Shown: positions 7,613 through 17,002, counted from the stretch's first letter. The stretch: 44,155 bases of DNA from Nostoc sp. FACHB-973 (GCF_014698115.1 NZ_JACJSJ010000071.1:1-44155), one strand, 5' to 3'. Program-made: numbers and translations. Notes: generated by a model from the sequence alone, not told the origin.

Positions 7613-9229
7613 TTAAGCTTGTTGTATTTCTGGACGACCGTCTTCAACCACAAATGAAGCCCGTTTACTAATTGTGCCAGATGGAGTTGTCACATTTGAC
7701 ATCACTAGATAATCTGACTTCCAGGTTGTGGGAGTTAGGGCACAGCGAACATATCCGCGTTGATTATTGAAGAATTTAATGTGTGGGTTATCTGGTAAGT
7801 AAGCTTCAACTGCGGGGGTGGTGTCTGAGCCATCTCCACCGGAGCTAATGGAAGAACAAACGAATTCACTGCCGAGTGTGGCGGATTCTGGCCGATCAAA
7901 GTTAGCCTTTAAATTCATCGCCCAGTGGGAATGCACATCACCTGCTAGAGAGACTGGATTAGAGGGCTGGCGCTGTCCGAGGAAAGCCATCAAGCGATCG
8001 CGGGAAGCCACATAACCATCCCATTTGTCCATGCTGTAGGTTCCGCCTGGCCCTGGTGTCATGTCTCGCTGAGCAATGGGTACTTGCTGCGCTAAAATGT
8101 TCCACTTGGTTTGTGAGGTATTTAGACCATCAAACAACCAATCCTCCTGTGCTTTACCGGTAATGGTTGCATTCTCATCTAAATTTTCTGCACAACGTTC
8201 TTTGGTACCATCACCACAAGGCTGATCGGTGCGATATTGGCGGGTATCTAAAACATGGAAGGTTGCTAAGTTACCAAAAGCCAGCCGACGATAAAGTTGC
8301 ATATCGGGGCCAACAGGACGCGAGAACGGACGCAAGGGCATGTGTTCGTAATAGACTTGATAAGCAATAGCCCGCCGTTGGAGGAAAATTGCCCGGTCTT
8401 GATCTGGTTCTGTATCAATTTCCGAGATGTTGTTGGCGTAGTTATTTTCTACCTCGTGGTCATCCCAGGTAAGAATCCAGGGAAAGGCTGCGTGAGCGGC
8501 TTGCAGATTGGTATCGGTTTTATAGAGGGCGTGACGGTTGCGGTAATCTTCTAAGGTGAGAATTTCTGAACTATTGTGTTTTCTGGGAGTAGTGTTTGAG
8601 ATTCCCCCTTCATAGATGTAATCGCCAACATGCACTACTAAATCAAGGTCGTCCTGTGCTAGATATTTGTAGGCGGTATAGAATCCCTGCTGATAGTTTT
8701 GGCAGGAGACAAGGGCAAAGTTAAATTTACTTAAGTAGCTATTTGCTAAAGGTGCTGTACGAGTGCGACCAATGGGGCTAGAGTCTTGACCGACAAGAAA
8801 GCGATACCAGTACCAAGTATCAGATTGGAGTCCTTCTACCACAACTCGCACTGAATGAGCTAGTTCTGGGGTTGCCAGTACGGTACCTCTGGAGACAATG
8901 CGCTTCATATTGGAATCAGTAGCCACTTCCCAGCGAATTGGTACATTCACTGGTGGCATTCCACCTCCGTTTAAGGGTTCGGGAGCCAGACGAGTCCAAA
9001 TCACGACGCTGGTGGGATAGGGTTCACCAGATGCTACACCTAAAGTAAAAGGATAACTGGAAAATCTAGTTCTGGCGTAGACGCGTAGCGGCTTGTCGTC
9101 AGACATCGCTGTTTGATGAGAAAATTGGTTAGCGATCGCAAAACCACTCAATGCTCCTGCCCCAATAATTAAGTTGCGTCGTTTAATTCTACTCTGCAAT
9201 AACCGCTCAAAATTCTGATAATCTACCAT
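7613..9229 (-). CDS. phoD: Alkaline phosphatase D (PhoD), Tat-exported
   Basis: A 538-residue phosphatase/phosphodiesterase of the PhoD family. The N-terminus carries a twin-arginine signal (KRRNLIIGAGALSGF, Arg17-Arg18), so it is exported folded to the periplasm or outside. A beta-rich N-terminal domain (residues about 50-150) precedes the metallophosphatase core. Core motifs visible are SCQNYQQGF, HVGDYIYEGG, ILTWDDHEVENNY and SLAGDVHSHW, which carry the Asp/His/Asn ligands for calcium and iron. It releases phosphate from monoesters and diesters, typically under phosphate limitation. AGGAG lies a few bases before the ATG. The PEP-CTERM gene ends 74 bases upstream on the same strand. No clear Pho box was found by eye. 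Confidence 0.93.
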   Translation of the reverse strand: MVDYQNFERLLQSRIKRRNLIIGAGALSGFAIANQFSHQTAMSDDKPLRVYARTRFSSYPFTLGVASGEPYPTSVVIWTRLAPEPLNGGGMPPVNVPIRWEVATDSNMKRIVSRGTVLATPELAHSVRVVVEGLQSDTWYWYRFLVGQDSSPIGRTRTAPLANSYLSKFNFALVSCQNYQQGFYTAYKYLAQDDLDLVVHVGDYIYEGGISNTTPRKHNSSEILTLEDYRNRHALYKTDTNLQAAHAAFPWILTWDDHEVENNYANNISEIDTEPDQDRAIFLQRRAIAYQVYYEHMPLRPFSRPVGPDMQLYRRLAFGNLATFHVLDTRQYRTDQPCGDGTKERCAENLDENATITGKAQEDWLFDGLNTSQTKWNILAQQVPIAQRDMTPGPGGTYSMDKWDGYVASRDRLMAFLGQRQPSNPVSLAGDVHSHWAMNLKANFDRPESATLGSEFVCSSISSGGDGSDTTPAVEAYLPDNPHIKFFNNQRGYVRCALTPTTWKSDYLVMSNVTTPSGTISKRASFVVEDGRPEIQQA

Positions 9230-9302
9230 TTTTTACTCCTAATTAACTGGTGATTTGTCATTTGTTTAATCACCAATGACTAATGACAAGTGACTAACAA
9301 GA

Positions 9303-9851
9303 TTAAGCTTTAATTTTTTTCATGGGAATTAGCTTTTTCTTCACCATTAAACCAAGGCTACAAGCTAAGAAAGTGCCAGCTAAAGTTGTAGGTTCAGGTA
9401 CTCTTGTATAATAAACTCTACCTGAAATGACTTCGGCATCTGGAGAAGTTGTGGAGAAAAGTGTAAAATCCTCACCAATAATTTCGTAGCGAATGGAACT
9501 GGAAGGATTAGTTTTATCGTCGAATGTATAGTCTAATGCTAAAGATGTTTCTCCTGTTGAAAACAACGTTGAATATACAAGGGGAAACTCTGGATAATTG
9601 ATATCATCTTGTTCGTTGTAAACAGTAGAATCACCGTCAAATTGGAAAGAAAGGGACTTGGCGATCGCTACTGAATTATTTTCACTAAAAGTTGAATCAT
9701 CAAAGCTGAAAAAGCCATTCCCTTTAGTGGTGGCACTATCAACGCTGAAAGCATAATTAATAATTGCAGCAGATACAGATTTTGCATCTAGAGTTGCAAA
9801 ACCTATAGTTAAACTAGCAGCAGCAAGCACTAATTGTGGAACAAATTTCAT
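9303..9851 (-). CDS. PEP-CTERM sorting domain protein
   Basis: A 182-residue exported protein. Residues 1-28 form a signal peptide ending near KSVSA, followed by a beta-strand-rich middle (FSFDDSTFSENNS, DYTFDDKT). The C-terminus is a PEP-CTERM tail: VPEPTTLAGTF, a hydrophobic helix and a lysine-rich end. In exosortase-bearing bacteria this tail is cut and the protein is placed on the surface or exported. The body of the protein has no recognisable enzyme domain. It may share a transcript with phoD, which begins 73 bases downstream. No exosortase gene lies in this window. Confidence 0.85.
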   Translation of the reverse strand: MKFVPQLVLAAASLTIGFATLDAKSVSAAIINYAFSVDSATTKGNGFFSFDDSTFSENNSVAIAKSLSFQFDGDSTVYNEQDDINYPEFPLVYSTLFSTGETSLALDYTFDDKTNPSSSIRYEIIGEDFTLFSTTSPDAEVISGRVYYTRVPEPTTLAGTFLACSLGLMVKKKLIPMKKIKA

Positions 9852-10293
9852 ATTTTGCTTTCCTCATGATAAACTTCTGCAAGCAATACACACTGAGAAC
9901 TATTAATTAGTAGGTCGCTAATTAACTTATCTCTTTTATGCTTATCAAAACGGTAAACTGTCACCGTTGATTACAGTGATTACAATAAATATTCGATTAT
10001 CCAAGTTGAAAAACAAAGAGACAATTTTCCAAATGCTTGAAACAACCACATCTTAAAATCGTAAGTTTAAGCAAAGTTTAATCATAGGTAAAAATCCCAG
10101 CAAATTATTCTGCTAATCAAAGGTTTACTAAAAACCAAGACATTTTTGTGAAATTTTTCGCCTGATTTTTACTGATAGAATTTCTCTCTAAAGATGCGCC
10201 TAAAGGATTTACATAAAACTACATGGTGTAGCCTCCAAGCTTTAGATCCCGGACTTCTTATAGCATTTCACGAAATACCTGATACAGATAGAT

Positions 10294-10325
10294 TTGTAGG
10301 GGCGTACAGCTGTACGCCCCTACAA
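10294..10325. repeat. Palindromic GTAGGGGCGTACA hairpin, copy 2
   Basis: A 32-bp near-perfect palindrome, TTGTAGGGGCGTACA then GC then the complement. It sits inside the 679-base gene-free stretch 9852-10530. Apart from this hairpin, that stretch is AT-rich and shows no gene or RNA I can support; it should hold the divergent promoters of the PEP-CTERM and DUF928 genes. Confidence 0.8.
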
Positions 10326-10530
10326 CGGATTTAGATGTTGCAAAGATTTTTGGGAATGGTATTAGAGAAGTCTGGTATATTCGTCGGTAAAGCTTCGTTT
10401 TACTGAGAATTTGTAGTTGATTGTAGTTAAATGTGAAATCTCAGCCTGCTTTTGGGAATACTTGATTTAGTCAACTGATTGTTGGCAATTTGAGCTATCC
10501 AATCCAAAGCCAAGGCATTTTGAGATAAAT

Positions 10531-11271
10531 ATGAAATGGATTAAGTCATCTCAATATTTTGTAATATTTTCCCTACCTTTATGTTTGAATTTCGCTCAGT
10601 CTAGTTTCACAGCACAGGCACAGGCTCAGTTATACGAACCAAACAAAACTTGGCAAATTAGTCAAACATTTAAGCCACCAAAACGCGGGGCGCCACCGGC
10701 AAGTGCTGGTGGTTCAACTCGTGGTGGCTCTTGTCTAACAGGTAAAAAACTGATAACTCCCTTAATTCCTCAAAATAAATTAGGGTTGACACTTGGCCAA
10801 CATCCAACATTTTTCTGGTATGTACCTGAATCTTCAGTCAAAACAGCCAAGTTTTTCCTTCTCACTGATAATGACCAGACAGTATTTTATGAAACATCTT
10901 TTACACTTCCAGATAAATCTGGAATTGTTAGCTTTACACTTCCTGACAGTGCCCCAGCATTAGCAGTAGATAAAACTTATCACTGGTATCTGACAGTTGT
11001 TTGCAATACTGAAGATTCCAGTGACAATCCGATTGTAGATGGTTGGGTGGAACGAATTAAACCAGAATTAGCCTTGTCCGAGGCATTAGCAAAAGCAAAT
11101 TTGTGGAAATTGCCCGCCATCTATGCAGAAGCTGGAATTTGGCATGAAGCTCTGACTACTTTAGTGCAACTGCGCCGGACTGAGCCGAATAATTTAAAAA
11201 TGAGATTGGATTGGAGACAATTTTTCAAATCAGTTGGTTTAAGTGCGATCGCTTCAAGTCCATTAATTTAA
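10531..11271 (+). CDS. DUF928 domain protein, secreted
   Basis: A 246-residue DUF928 protein. An N-terminal signal peptide (about 1-32, ending in SSFTAQAQA) is followed by a Gly/Pro/Arg-rich linker (PPKRGAPPASAGGSTRGGSC). The DUF928 core then shows LIPQNKLGLTLGQHPTFFWYVP and a VDGWVERIKPELAL end. The C-terminal half is helical, as usual for the family (EAGIWHEALTTLVQLRR). Function is unknown, but DUF928 genes commonly precede CHASE2-domain genes in cyanobacteria, as here, where the cyclase begins 124 bases downstream on the same strand. A periplasmic partner for the CHASE2 sensor is an attractive but unproven idea. Confidence 0.85.
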   Translation: MKWIKSSQYFVIFSLPLCLNFAQSSFTAQAQAQLYEPNKTWQISQTFKPPKRGAPPASAGGSTRGGSCLTGKKLITPLIPQNKLGLTLGQHPTFFWYVPESSVKTAKFFLLTDNDQTVFYETSFTLPDKSGIVSFTLPDSAPALAVDKTYHWYLTVVCNTEDSSDNPIVDGWVERIKPELALSEALAKANLWKLPAIYAEAGIWHEALTTLVQLRRTEPNNLKMRLDWRQFFKSVGLSAIASSPLI

Positions 11272-11395
11272 AGGGACTGGGGACTGGGGACTGGGTATTA
11301 GTTATTCTTTCTCCCCCATCTCTCTTTGTGTCTTTGCCTCTTTGTGTCTTTGCGTCTCCGTGTCCCCTCATCTCTCAATATTATGTGGAAAAATT

Positions 11396-13612
11396 ATGTG
11401 GAAAAACCTGAAACCCGTAATTTGGCAATGGCGGGGTGTTTTATTTGCAGTTCCCAATATTACAATTCTGGTGATTGCACTACGCTTAACTGGATTACTG
11501 CAATTATTGGAATTGGCTGCACTAGATCAATTTTTTCTCCTCCGCCCACCAGAGCCAGTTGACACCCGTATTGTGATAGTTGAAATTAATGAGGCAGATG
11601 TCCGCAAGCAAGGACAGTGGCCAATGTCGGATGCGGCGCTTGCCGATGTATTAGAAGATATTAAACAGCAGCAACCTAGAGCGATCGGTTTAGATATTTA
11701 TCGGGATTTACCTGTAAATCCTGGTCATCAAGCTTTAGTTAAAGTCTTTGAATCTACCCCCAATTTAATTGGCGTACAAAAAATATCTGATACTTTTGAT
11801 AGTTCTTCAGTTGATGCATCTCCAGTACTGAAACAACGCCATCAAATTGGAGCGAACGATCTACCTTTAGATGGCGACGGCAAAATTCGCCGAGGATTGC
11901 TATACCTAAATTTAAAGAATGATGAAATCCTAGAGAGTTTTGCTTTGAAACTGGCTTTGCTGTACTTGAAACCTGAAGGTATTACTGCAAAGGCAGCAGC
12001 AAATAACTCTAATTACTTGCAGTTAAATCGGGGCATTTTTCCAATTTTTGAAGCCGATGATGGAGGTTATGTCCGAGCGGATGCCGGAAGTTATCAAGTA
12101 CTTTTAAATTATCGAGGAAGAATACAACAATTCATCAAAGTTTCCCTCACAGATTTACAAGAAAAACGCATCCCAAAAGACTTAATGCAGGGCAAGGTAG
12201 TATTAATTGGGGCTACGGCTGAGAGTTTGAAAGATTTATTCTATACGCCTTACAGCAGCAATGTACTTACCGATCCAGAACGTATGGCGGGTGTGACAAT
12301 TCATGCTAATTTAATTAGTCAAATTTTGAGTGCGGCCTTAGATGGTCGTCCACAGATTAAGACTTTACCTGAATCAATAGAATGGCTATTGATTTTGGGT
12401 TGGTCAATTATTGGTGCGATTTTGTGTTGGATACAACGTCACAGCAATAATCAGAAGATTTTTCTGGCTGTTGGTTTGGCGGGTGTTGGTTTACTCGGTG
12501 GTAGCTTTTTGGCATTTCTGAGTGGTTGGTGGATTCCTGTTGTCCCTTCACTGTTGGCATTAGGAGGTTCTGCGATCGCACTTACTCAGTATATCGCCCA
12601 AGGTTCTGCCCAGATGCGAAAAACTCTCGGTCGTTATCTCACTGATGAAATAGTCGCCAATATCCTAGAAACTCCTTCTGGGTTAAAGCTAGGGGGAGAA
12701 CGCAGAAAAGTTACAGTTCTGGTGTCTGATTTAAGAGGATTCTCCGCTATTTCTGAACAATTACCTCCTGAAGAAGTAGTCAGAATTCTCAATCTTTATC
12801 TGGGAGCAATGACCGATGTAATTAACCAGTATAAAGGTACAATTAATGAATTTATGGGCGATGGCATTTTTGTGATTTTTGGTGCGCCAATTAGCCGCAA
12901 AGATGATTCTCAAAGAGCGATCGCCTGTGCTATTGCTATGCAATTAGCAATGCAGAAAGTAAACGAACAAAATCAGCAAATAAATTTACCAATTCTCGAA
13001 ATGGGAATTGGAATTAATACAGGCGAAGTTGTGGCGGGAAATATTGGTTCTCAAAAACGCGCTCAATACACAGTTATCGGTAGTCATGTGAATTTGGCTG
13101 CCCGAATTGAGACTTATACTGTGGGTGGGCAGATTTTGATTTCTGAAAATACCTCTAAAGATGCCGATATTGACCTGAAAATTGCTGGAGAATTACAAAT
13201 AAAACCTAAGGGCATAAAAGACCCTGTGACGATTTTTGACATTCGTGGTATCGGTAGTGAATATAATTTGTTTTTGCCTGAAGATAATGAAATAATGGTG
13301 AATTTGAATCAGGAAGTGCCTGTAGAATACAGCGTTTTACAAGGAAAACAAGCAGGGGGAACAGTATTTGTGGGAGCTTTAGTTTGCCTCTCAGAAAAAG
13401 CAGCCCAACTACAATCTTTAAATTCTTTAGAACCCTTGGCTAATCTCAAACTAAAATTATTAATTGAACCAGAACTGGCTACAGAAGAAGAACATATTTA
13501 TGCCAAGGTAATTAAACAAATTGATGTTGACAAGCATGTTTTTCTGATTCGGTTTACAGCTATTCCTCCAAAAGCGATCGCATTTTTCGAGACGCTGCGT
13601 CAAACTGAGTGA
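11396..13612 (+). CDS. CHASE2-domain class III nucleotide cyclase
   Basis: A 738-residue membrane sensor-cyclase. After a first membrane segment, residues 50-325 form the periplasmic CHASE2 domain (RIVIVEINEADVRKQGQWP; GKVVLIGATAESLKD). Three hydrophobic helices follow at about 328-400, then the class III cyclase domain at about 436-620. Metal-binding Asp445 (VSDLRGFS) and Asp489 (FMGDGIF) and transition-state Asn566/Arg570 are present. The purine-specificity position is Glu485, as in guanylate cyclases, not the Lys usual in adenylate cyclases. A C-terminal extension of about 110 residues is unassigned. The frame opens at 11342, but the first 18 codons are a GTGTCTTTG-type repeat; the ATG at 11396 begins a family-like sequence (MWKNLKPVIWQW). 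Confidence 0.9.
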   Translation: MWKNLKPVIWQWRGVLFAVPNITILVIALRLTGLLQLLELAALDQFFLLRPPEPVDTRIVIVEINEADVRKQGQWPMSDAALADVLEDIKQQQPRAIGLDIYRDLPVNPGHQALVKVFESTPNLIGVQKISDTFDSSSVDASPVLKQRHQIGANDLPLDGDGKIRRGLLYLNLKNDEILESFALKLALLYLKPEGITAKAAANNSNYLQLNRGIFPIFEADDGGYVRADAGSYQVLLNYRGRIQQFIKVSLTDLQEKRIPKDLMQGKVVLIGATAESLKDLFYTPYSSNVLTDPERMAGVTIHANLISQILSAALDGRPQIKTLPESIEWLLILGWSIIGAILCWIQRHSNNQKIFLAVGLAGVGLLGGSFLAFLSGWWIPVVPSLLALGGSAIALTQYIAQGSAQMRKTLGRYLTDEIVANILETPSGLKLGGERRKVTVLVSDLRGFSAISEQLPPEEVVRILNLYLGAMTDVINQYKGTINEFMGDGIFVIFGAPISRKDDSQRAIACAIAMQLAMQKVNEQNQQINLPILEMGIGINTGEVVAGNIGSQKRAQYTVIGSHVNLAARIETYTVGGQILISENTSKDADIDLKIAGELQIKPKGIKDPVTIFDIRGIGSEYNLFLPEDNEIMVNLNQEVPVEYSVLQGKQAGGTVFVGALVCLSEKAAQLQSLNSLEPLANLKLKLLIEPELATEEEHIYAKVIKQIDVDKHVFLIRFTAIPPKAIAFFETLRQTE

Positions 13613-13882
13613 TGCTAGCGCATCAATACTGAAATGGTAAGGTGTATGTGAATACGGTCAACTGAGAAAGTAGGTTTTATTAAAACAGTAGCAATTGTTG
13701 CTGATAGAATCTGGCGATCGCGGTAAGATTTTGGACTTAAGCCTGTTCTAACTCCAATAACTCCTAACTCTGACCGAATAATTAATAATTTGTAATATAT
13801 GGTACAGAGTAACTAACTTGAGTTATGAATATCAAAATATGATTTCTTCTCCAACCGAGATTAAGTTACATCCCAAAGACAA

Positions 13883-14191
13883 ATGACGAACGTAAACAAC
13901 TTTCAAAGACTAGTAGAGCTTGCAAATGATTATGGAATTATTTGCCAGCCAACGCCAGAAGAATGCTTGATTGCCTCTTTGCCTGGAGACGATGATTTCT
14001 TATTAGCTTTTACTTGGTCTGGTGCAATTGAAGGAGAGCCGCCAGAACATGAATTAATAGCAATTAGTGTACAGGATATAGTCAAAGAAGTTACCGTTGC
14101 AGCTTGGCAGATTCCTATTTATTTATTCGGAAACGTTTTGAGACAGGCTCAGATGCTTGTCGCTGCCCACAAAGATTTTTGGCATTGCTGA
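13883..14191 (+). CDS. Hypothetical protein, 102 residues
   Basis: I do not recognise this protein. It is acidic and soluble, with a hydrophobic centre and Pro/Glu-rich turns (PTPEECLIASLPGDDDF, GAIEGEPPEHE), and shows no signal peptide or membrane helix. The ATG at 13883 follows AAGACAA without a Shine-Dalgarno sequence. The preceding gap (13613-13882) holds a TGATGC-TAGC-GCATCA hairpin over the cyclase stop and one HIP1-like site; I see nothing else there. The gene is followed by a large repeat region. Codon usage looks ordinary for the window, which is the main support for coding. Confidence 0.5.
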   Translation: MTNVNNFQRLVELANDYGIICQPTPEECLIASLPGDDDFLLAFTWSGAIEGEPPEHELIAISVQDIVKEVTVAAWQIPIYLFGNVLRQAQMLVAAHKDFWHC

Positions 14192-14378
14192 ATCAAGAGA
14201 TGATTCTTGTAGGGTGGGTATTCGGAGTGCCTGGAAATACAAAGGATGTGCTTTTTAGCTCATCTTACAAAACCTCCAAAATCATCCTGCTTTTTCTGCA
14301 AAGCTTCATAAATAATATCTCTGTCAACGGTGGCGGAGATTTTTATTTCAAAAGTGATATCCGACAATCAGGCGCTTT

Positions 14379-14700
14379 GACTTTCTCAAACTCCAGTTTG
14401 CTTTCTCATTTTGATATATTTAGCAAGTAAAAGCAGCTTTGACTTTCTCAAACCCCAGTTTGCTTTCTCAAACTCCAGTTTGCTTTCTCATTTCAGTATA
14501 TTTAGCAAGTAAAAGCAGCTTTGACTTTCTCAAACCCCAGTTTGCTTTCTCAAACTCCAGTTTGCTTTCTCATTTCAGTATATTTAGCAAGCAAAAGCAG
14601 CTTTGACTTTCTCAAACCCCAGTTTGCTTTCTCATTTCGGTATATTCAGCAAGTAAAAGCAGCTTTGACTTTTTGATTTTGGTACATTCAGCAAGTAAAA
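14379..14700. repeat. Nested tandem repeat, about 4.6 units of 62/82 bp
   Basis: Units begin GACTTTCTCAAAC and end GCAAGTAAAAGCAGCTTT. They span 14379-14440 (62 bp), 14441-14522 (82), 14523-14604 (82), 14605-14666 (62) and a decayed partial unit from 14667. The size difference is one extra copy of a 20-bp subunit, TTTCTCAAACTCCAGTTTGC. That subunit contains the inverted repeat CAAACT-CC-AGTTTG. The array is non-coding and lies 80 bases upstream of the FdhF-like gene. The rest of the gap, 14192-14378, contains no supported gene. Confidence 0.9.
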
Positions 14701-14779
14701 GGATTTTTAACTAACTGCTACTCATTTGCGATTCAAAACGGTAGCCTTGAAGAATCCAGCAACTTACACATACTGCCTT

Positions 14780-17002
14780 ATGTTACCCAAACCCAAAAAG
14801 CACTGGACACCTTCAAATTGGGCAAGTTGGAAGCCCTTCGGCATAGGCGAACAGTACCCAAATAACTACTGGGAAGTATTTCGGGCAATTTGGCTATCTC
14901 GTGACCAACTGCCCTATGCGTGGAATATCCTAGATAAAGGTGTTTGCGATGGTTGCGCTCTCGGAACAACCGGCATGAAAGATTGGACTTTAGATGGTAT
15001 TCATCTGTGTAATGTCCGGTTGCGGTTGTTGCAGATGAATACCATGCCAGCTTTTGACCCCGTGCTGTTAGAGGATGTCTCACACTTGCAAAAGCAAAAA
15101 AGTGCCCAATTGCGAGACTTGGGAAGACTTCCTTACCCGATGATTCGTCAACGCGGTGAAAAAGGCTTTCGTCGTGTGGACTGGGATGAAGCTTTAGAGG
15201 TAATTGCTAATCGCATCCGCGCCACCACACCAGACCGCCTGAGCTTCTATGTTACCAGTCGCGGCACCGTTAACGAAACTTACTACGCTACCCAAAAAGC
15301 TGTACGAGCAATGGGAAGTAATAATATAGATAACGCTGCCCGGATTTGTCATTCTCCCAGCACGGCGGGGTTAAAAGCCGCTCTCGGTGCAGGGGCTACT
15401 ACTTGTTCTTATAAAGACTGGATTGGTACTGATTTGTTGGTGTTCATAGGCTCCAATGTTGCCAATAATCAGCCTGTTACCGTTAAATATCTGCATTATG
15501 CTAAAAAAGCTGGCACTAAAATTGTAGTCATTAACACCTACCGCGAACCAGGAATGGAGCGCTACTGGGTACCATCAATTGTAGAAAGTGCCCTTTTCGG
15601 TACCAAGTTTGCCGAAGATTTCTTTTTAATTAACATGGGCGGGGACATAGCATTTTTAAATGGCACAATTAAACACATAATTGCCAACAACTGGGTAAAC
15701 GAGTCATTTATTAATTTACACACTGCTGGCTTTGCAGAACTGAAGGCATCTTTAGAAAGCCAATCTTGGGAAGAATTAGAACGGCTTTCCGGCACATCTC
15801 GTGAAGAAATGTACGCCTTTGCCAAAATGGTCGGGGAAGCCAACAAAGCCGTATTTGTTTGGAGTATGGGCATTACCCAGCATGAGTGCGGTGAAGATAA
15901 TGTGCGAAGTGTTATCAACTTAGCTCTCACCAAAGGTTTTGTCGGTCGGGAAGGTTGCGGTTTAATGCCAATTCGCGGTCACTCTGGGGTACAGGGTGGT
16001 GCAGAAATGGGATGTTACGCCACAGTATTTCCTGGTGGTAAACCCATCACCCCAGAAAATGCTGCCCAATTGAGTCAGCTTTGGGGCTTTGAGGTGCCAG
16101 CAACTAAAGGTTTAATTGCTCCAGAAATGATTAACGCCGCACATCAGGGACAATTAGATGTGTTATTTTCTGTGGGGGGAAACTTCCTAGAAGTACTCCC
16201 AGAACCAGATTATGTGGAAGCTGCCCTCAAGCAAATACCGTTGCGGGTGCATATGGATATTGTTCTGTCAAGCCAGATGTTGGTAGAACCCGCTGATACT
16301 GTAGTGCTTTTACCTGCCACGACTCGCTACGAAATACCAGGGGGAGTCACAGAAACTAACACCGAACGCCGGGTAATTTTCAGCCCAGAAATTCCAGGGC
16401 CACGCATTGGCGAAGCGCGTCCAGAATGGCAAGTGTTTTTGGAATTGGCAAGACGCGTCAAACCAGATTTAGCAGACAAATTGGTTTTTGCTAATACATC
16501 TGCAATGCGTCAAGAAATTGCCCAAGCTGTCCCACAGTATGCTGGTATTCAACACTTGCAGCAACCTGGTGACCAGTTTCAATATGGTGGTTCACATTTG
16601 TGCTTTGGCTGGAACTTTCCCACAGCGGATGGGAAGGCACACTTTGGGGTATTATTGCCACCCCAGCGAGAATTACCAGAAGGCTGTTTTTTCGTAGCAA
16701 CCCGCCGAGGCAAACAATTTAATAGTATGGTGCAGGAACGCAGAGATGCAATTACAGGCGCAGTGCGAGAGGCGGTGTTAATGAATGCTGGTGATGCGGC
16801 AAAGTTGGGTTTAAAAGATGGGGATAAAGTAATTCTGAAAAATGAGTTAGGGGAATTGCCAGGGCAAGTTTATATTGCACCAATTCAGTCAGGCAACTTG
16901 CAAGTACATTGGCCAGAGGGAAATGTACTATTAGATAGAACTAAGCGATCGCTCGAAGGTGTTCCTGATTATAATGCGATCGCCTACTTGGAAAAAATTT
17001 AA
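14780..17002 (+). CDS. FdhF/YdeP-family molybdopterin oxidoreductase
   Basis: A 740-residue molybdopterin-dependent oxidoreductase of the FdhF/YdeP (formate dehydrogenase alpha-like) family. The N-terminal part has WASWKPFGIGEQ and cysteines 56, 59 and 77 in a CDGC-x17-C arrangement, an incomplete version of the usual four-Cys iron-sulphur motif. Cys190 (RICHSPSTAGLKAALG) is at the position that ligates molybdenum or tungsten, where E. coli FdhF has selenocysteine. The C-terminal molybdopterin-binding domain (about 620-740) includes FVATRRGKQFNSMVQ. The substrate is uncertain; formate is not proven for this branch. The maturation gene fdhD lies 1.8 kb downstream. The frame opens with TTG at 14726, but the ATG at 14780 gives the family-like N-terminus. 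Confidence 0.87.
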   Translation: MLPKPKKHWTPSNWASWKPFGIGEQYPNNYWEVFRAIWLSRDQLPYAWNILDKGVCDGCALGTTGMKDWTLDGIHLCNVRLRLLQMNTMPAFDPVLLEDVSHLQKQKSAQLRDLGRLPYPMIRQRGEKGFRRVDWDEALEVIANRIRATTPDRLSFYVTSRGTVNETYYATQKAVRAMGSNNIDNAARICHSPSTAGLKAALGAGATTCSYKDWIGTDLLVFIGSNVANNQPVTVKYLHYAKKAGTKIVVINTYREPGMERYWVPSIVESALFGTKFAEDFFLINMGGDIAFLNGTIKHIIANNWVNESFINLHTAGFAELKASLESQSWEELERLSGTSREEMYAFAKMVGEANKAVFVWSMGITQHECGEDNVRSVINLALTKGFVGREGCGLMPIRGHSGVQGGAEMGCYATVFPGGKPITPENAAQLSQLWGFEVPATKGLIAPEMINAAHQGQLDVLFSVGGNFLEVLPEPDYVEAALKQIPLRVHMDIVLSSQMLVEPADTVVLLPATTRYEIPGGVTETNTERRVIFSPEIPGPRIGEARPEWQVFLELARRVKPDLADKLVFANTSAMRQEIAQAVPQYAGIQHLQQPGDQFQYGGSHLCFGWNFPTADGKAHFGVLLPPQRELPEGCFFVATRRGKQFNSMVQERRDAITGAVREAVLMNAGDAAKLGLKDGDKVILKNELGELPGQVYIAPIQSGNLQVHWPEGNVLLDRTKRSLEGVPDYNAIAYLEKI

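Noticed and set aside
14260..14367. A 35-codon minus-strand frame with a TTG start (ITFEIKISATVDRD, EALQKKQDDFGGFV)
   Set aside because: It reads like protein but is short, lacks an ATG and ribosome binding site, and has no recognised family; possibly a gene relic.
14726..14779. TTG start for the FdhF-like protein
   Set aside because: The added residues derive from the end of the tandem repeat region; the ATG at 14780 starts family-like sequence.
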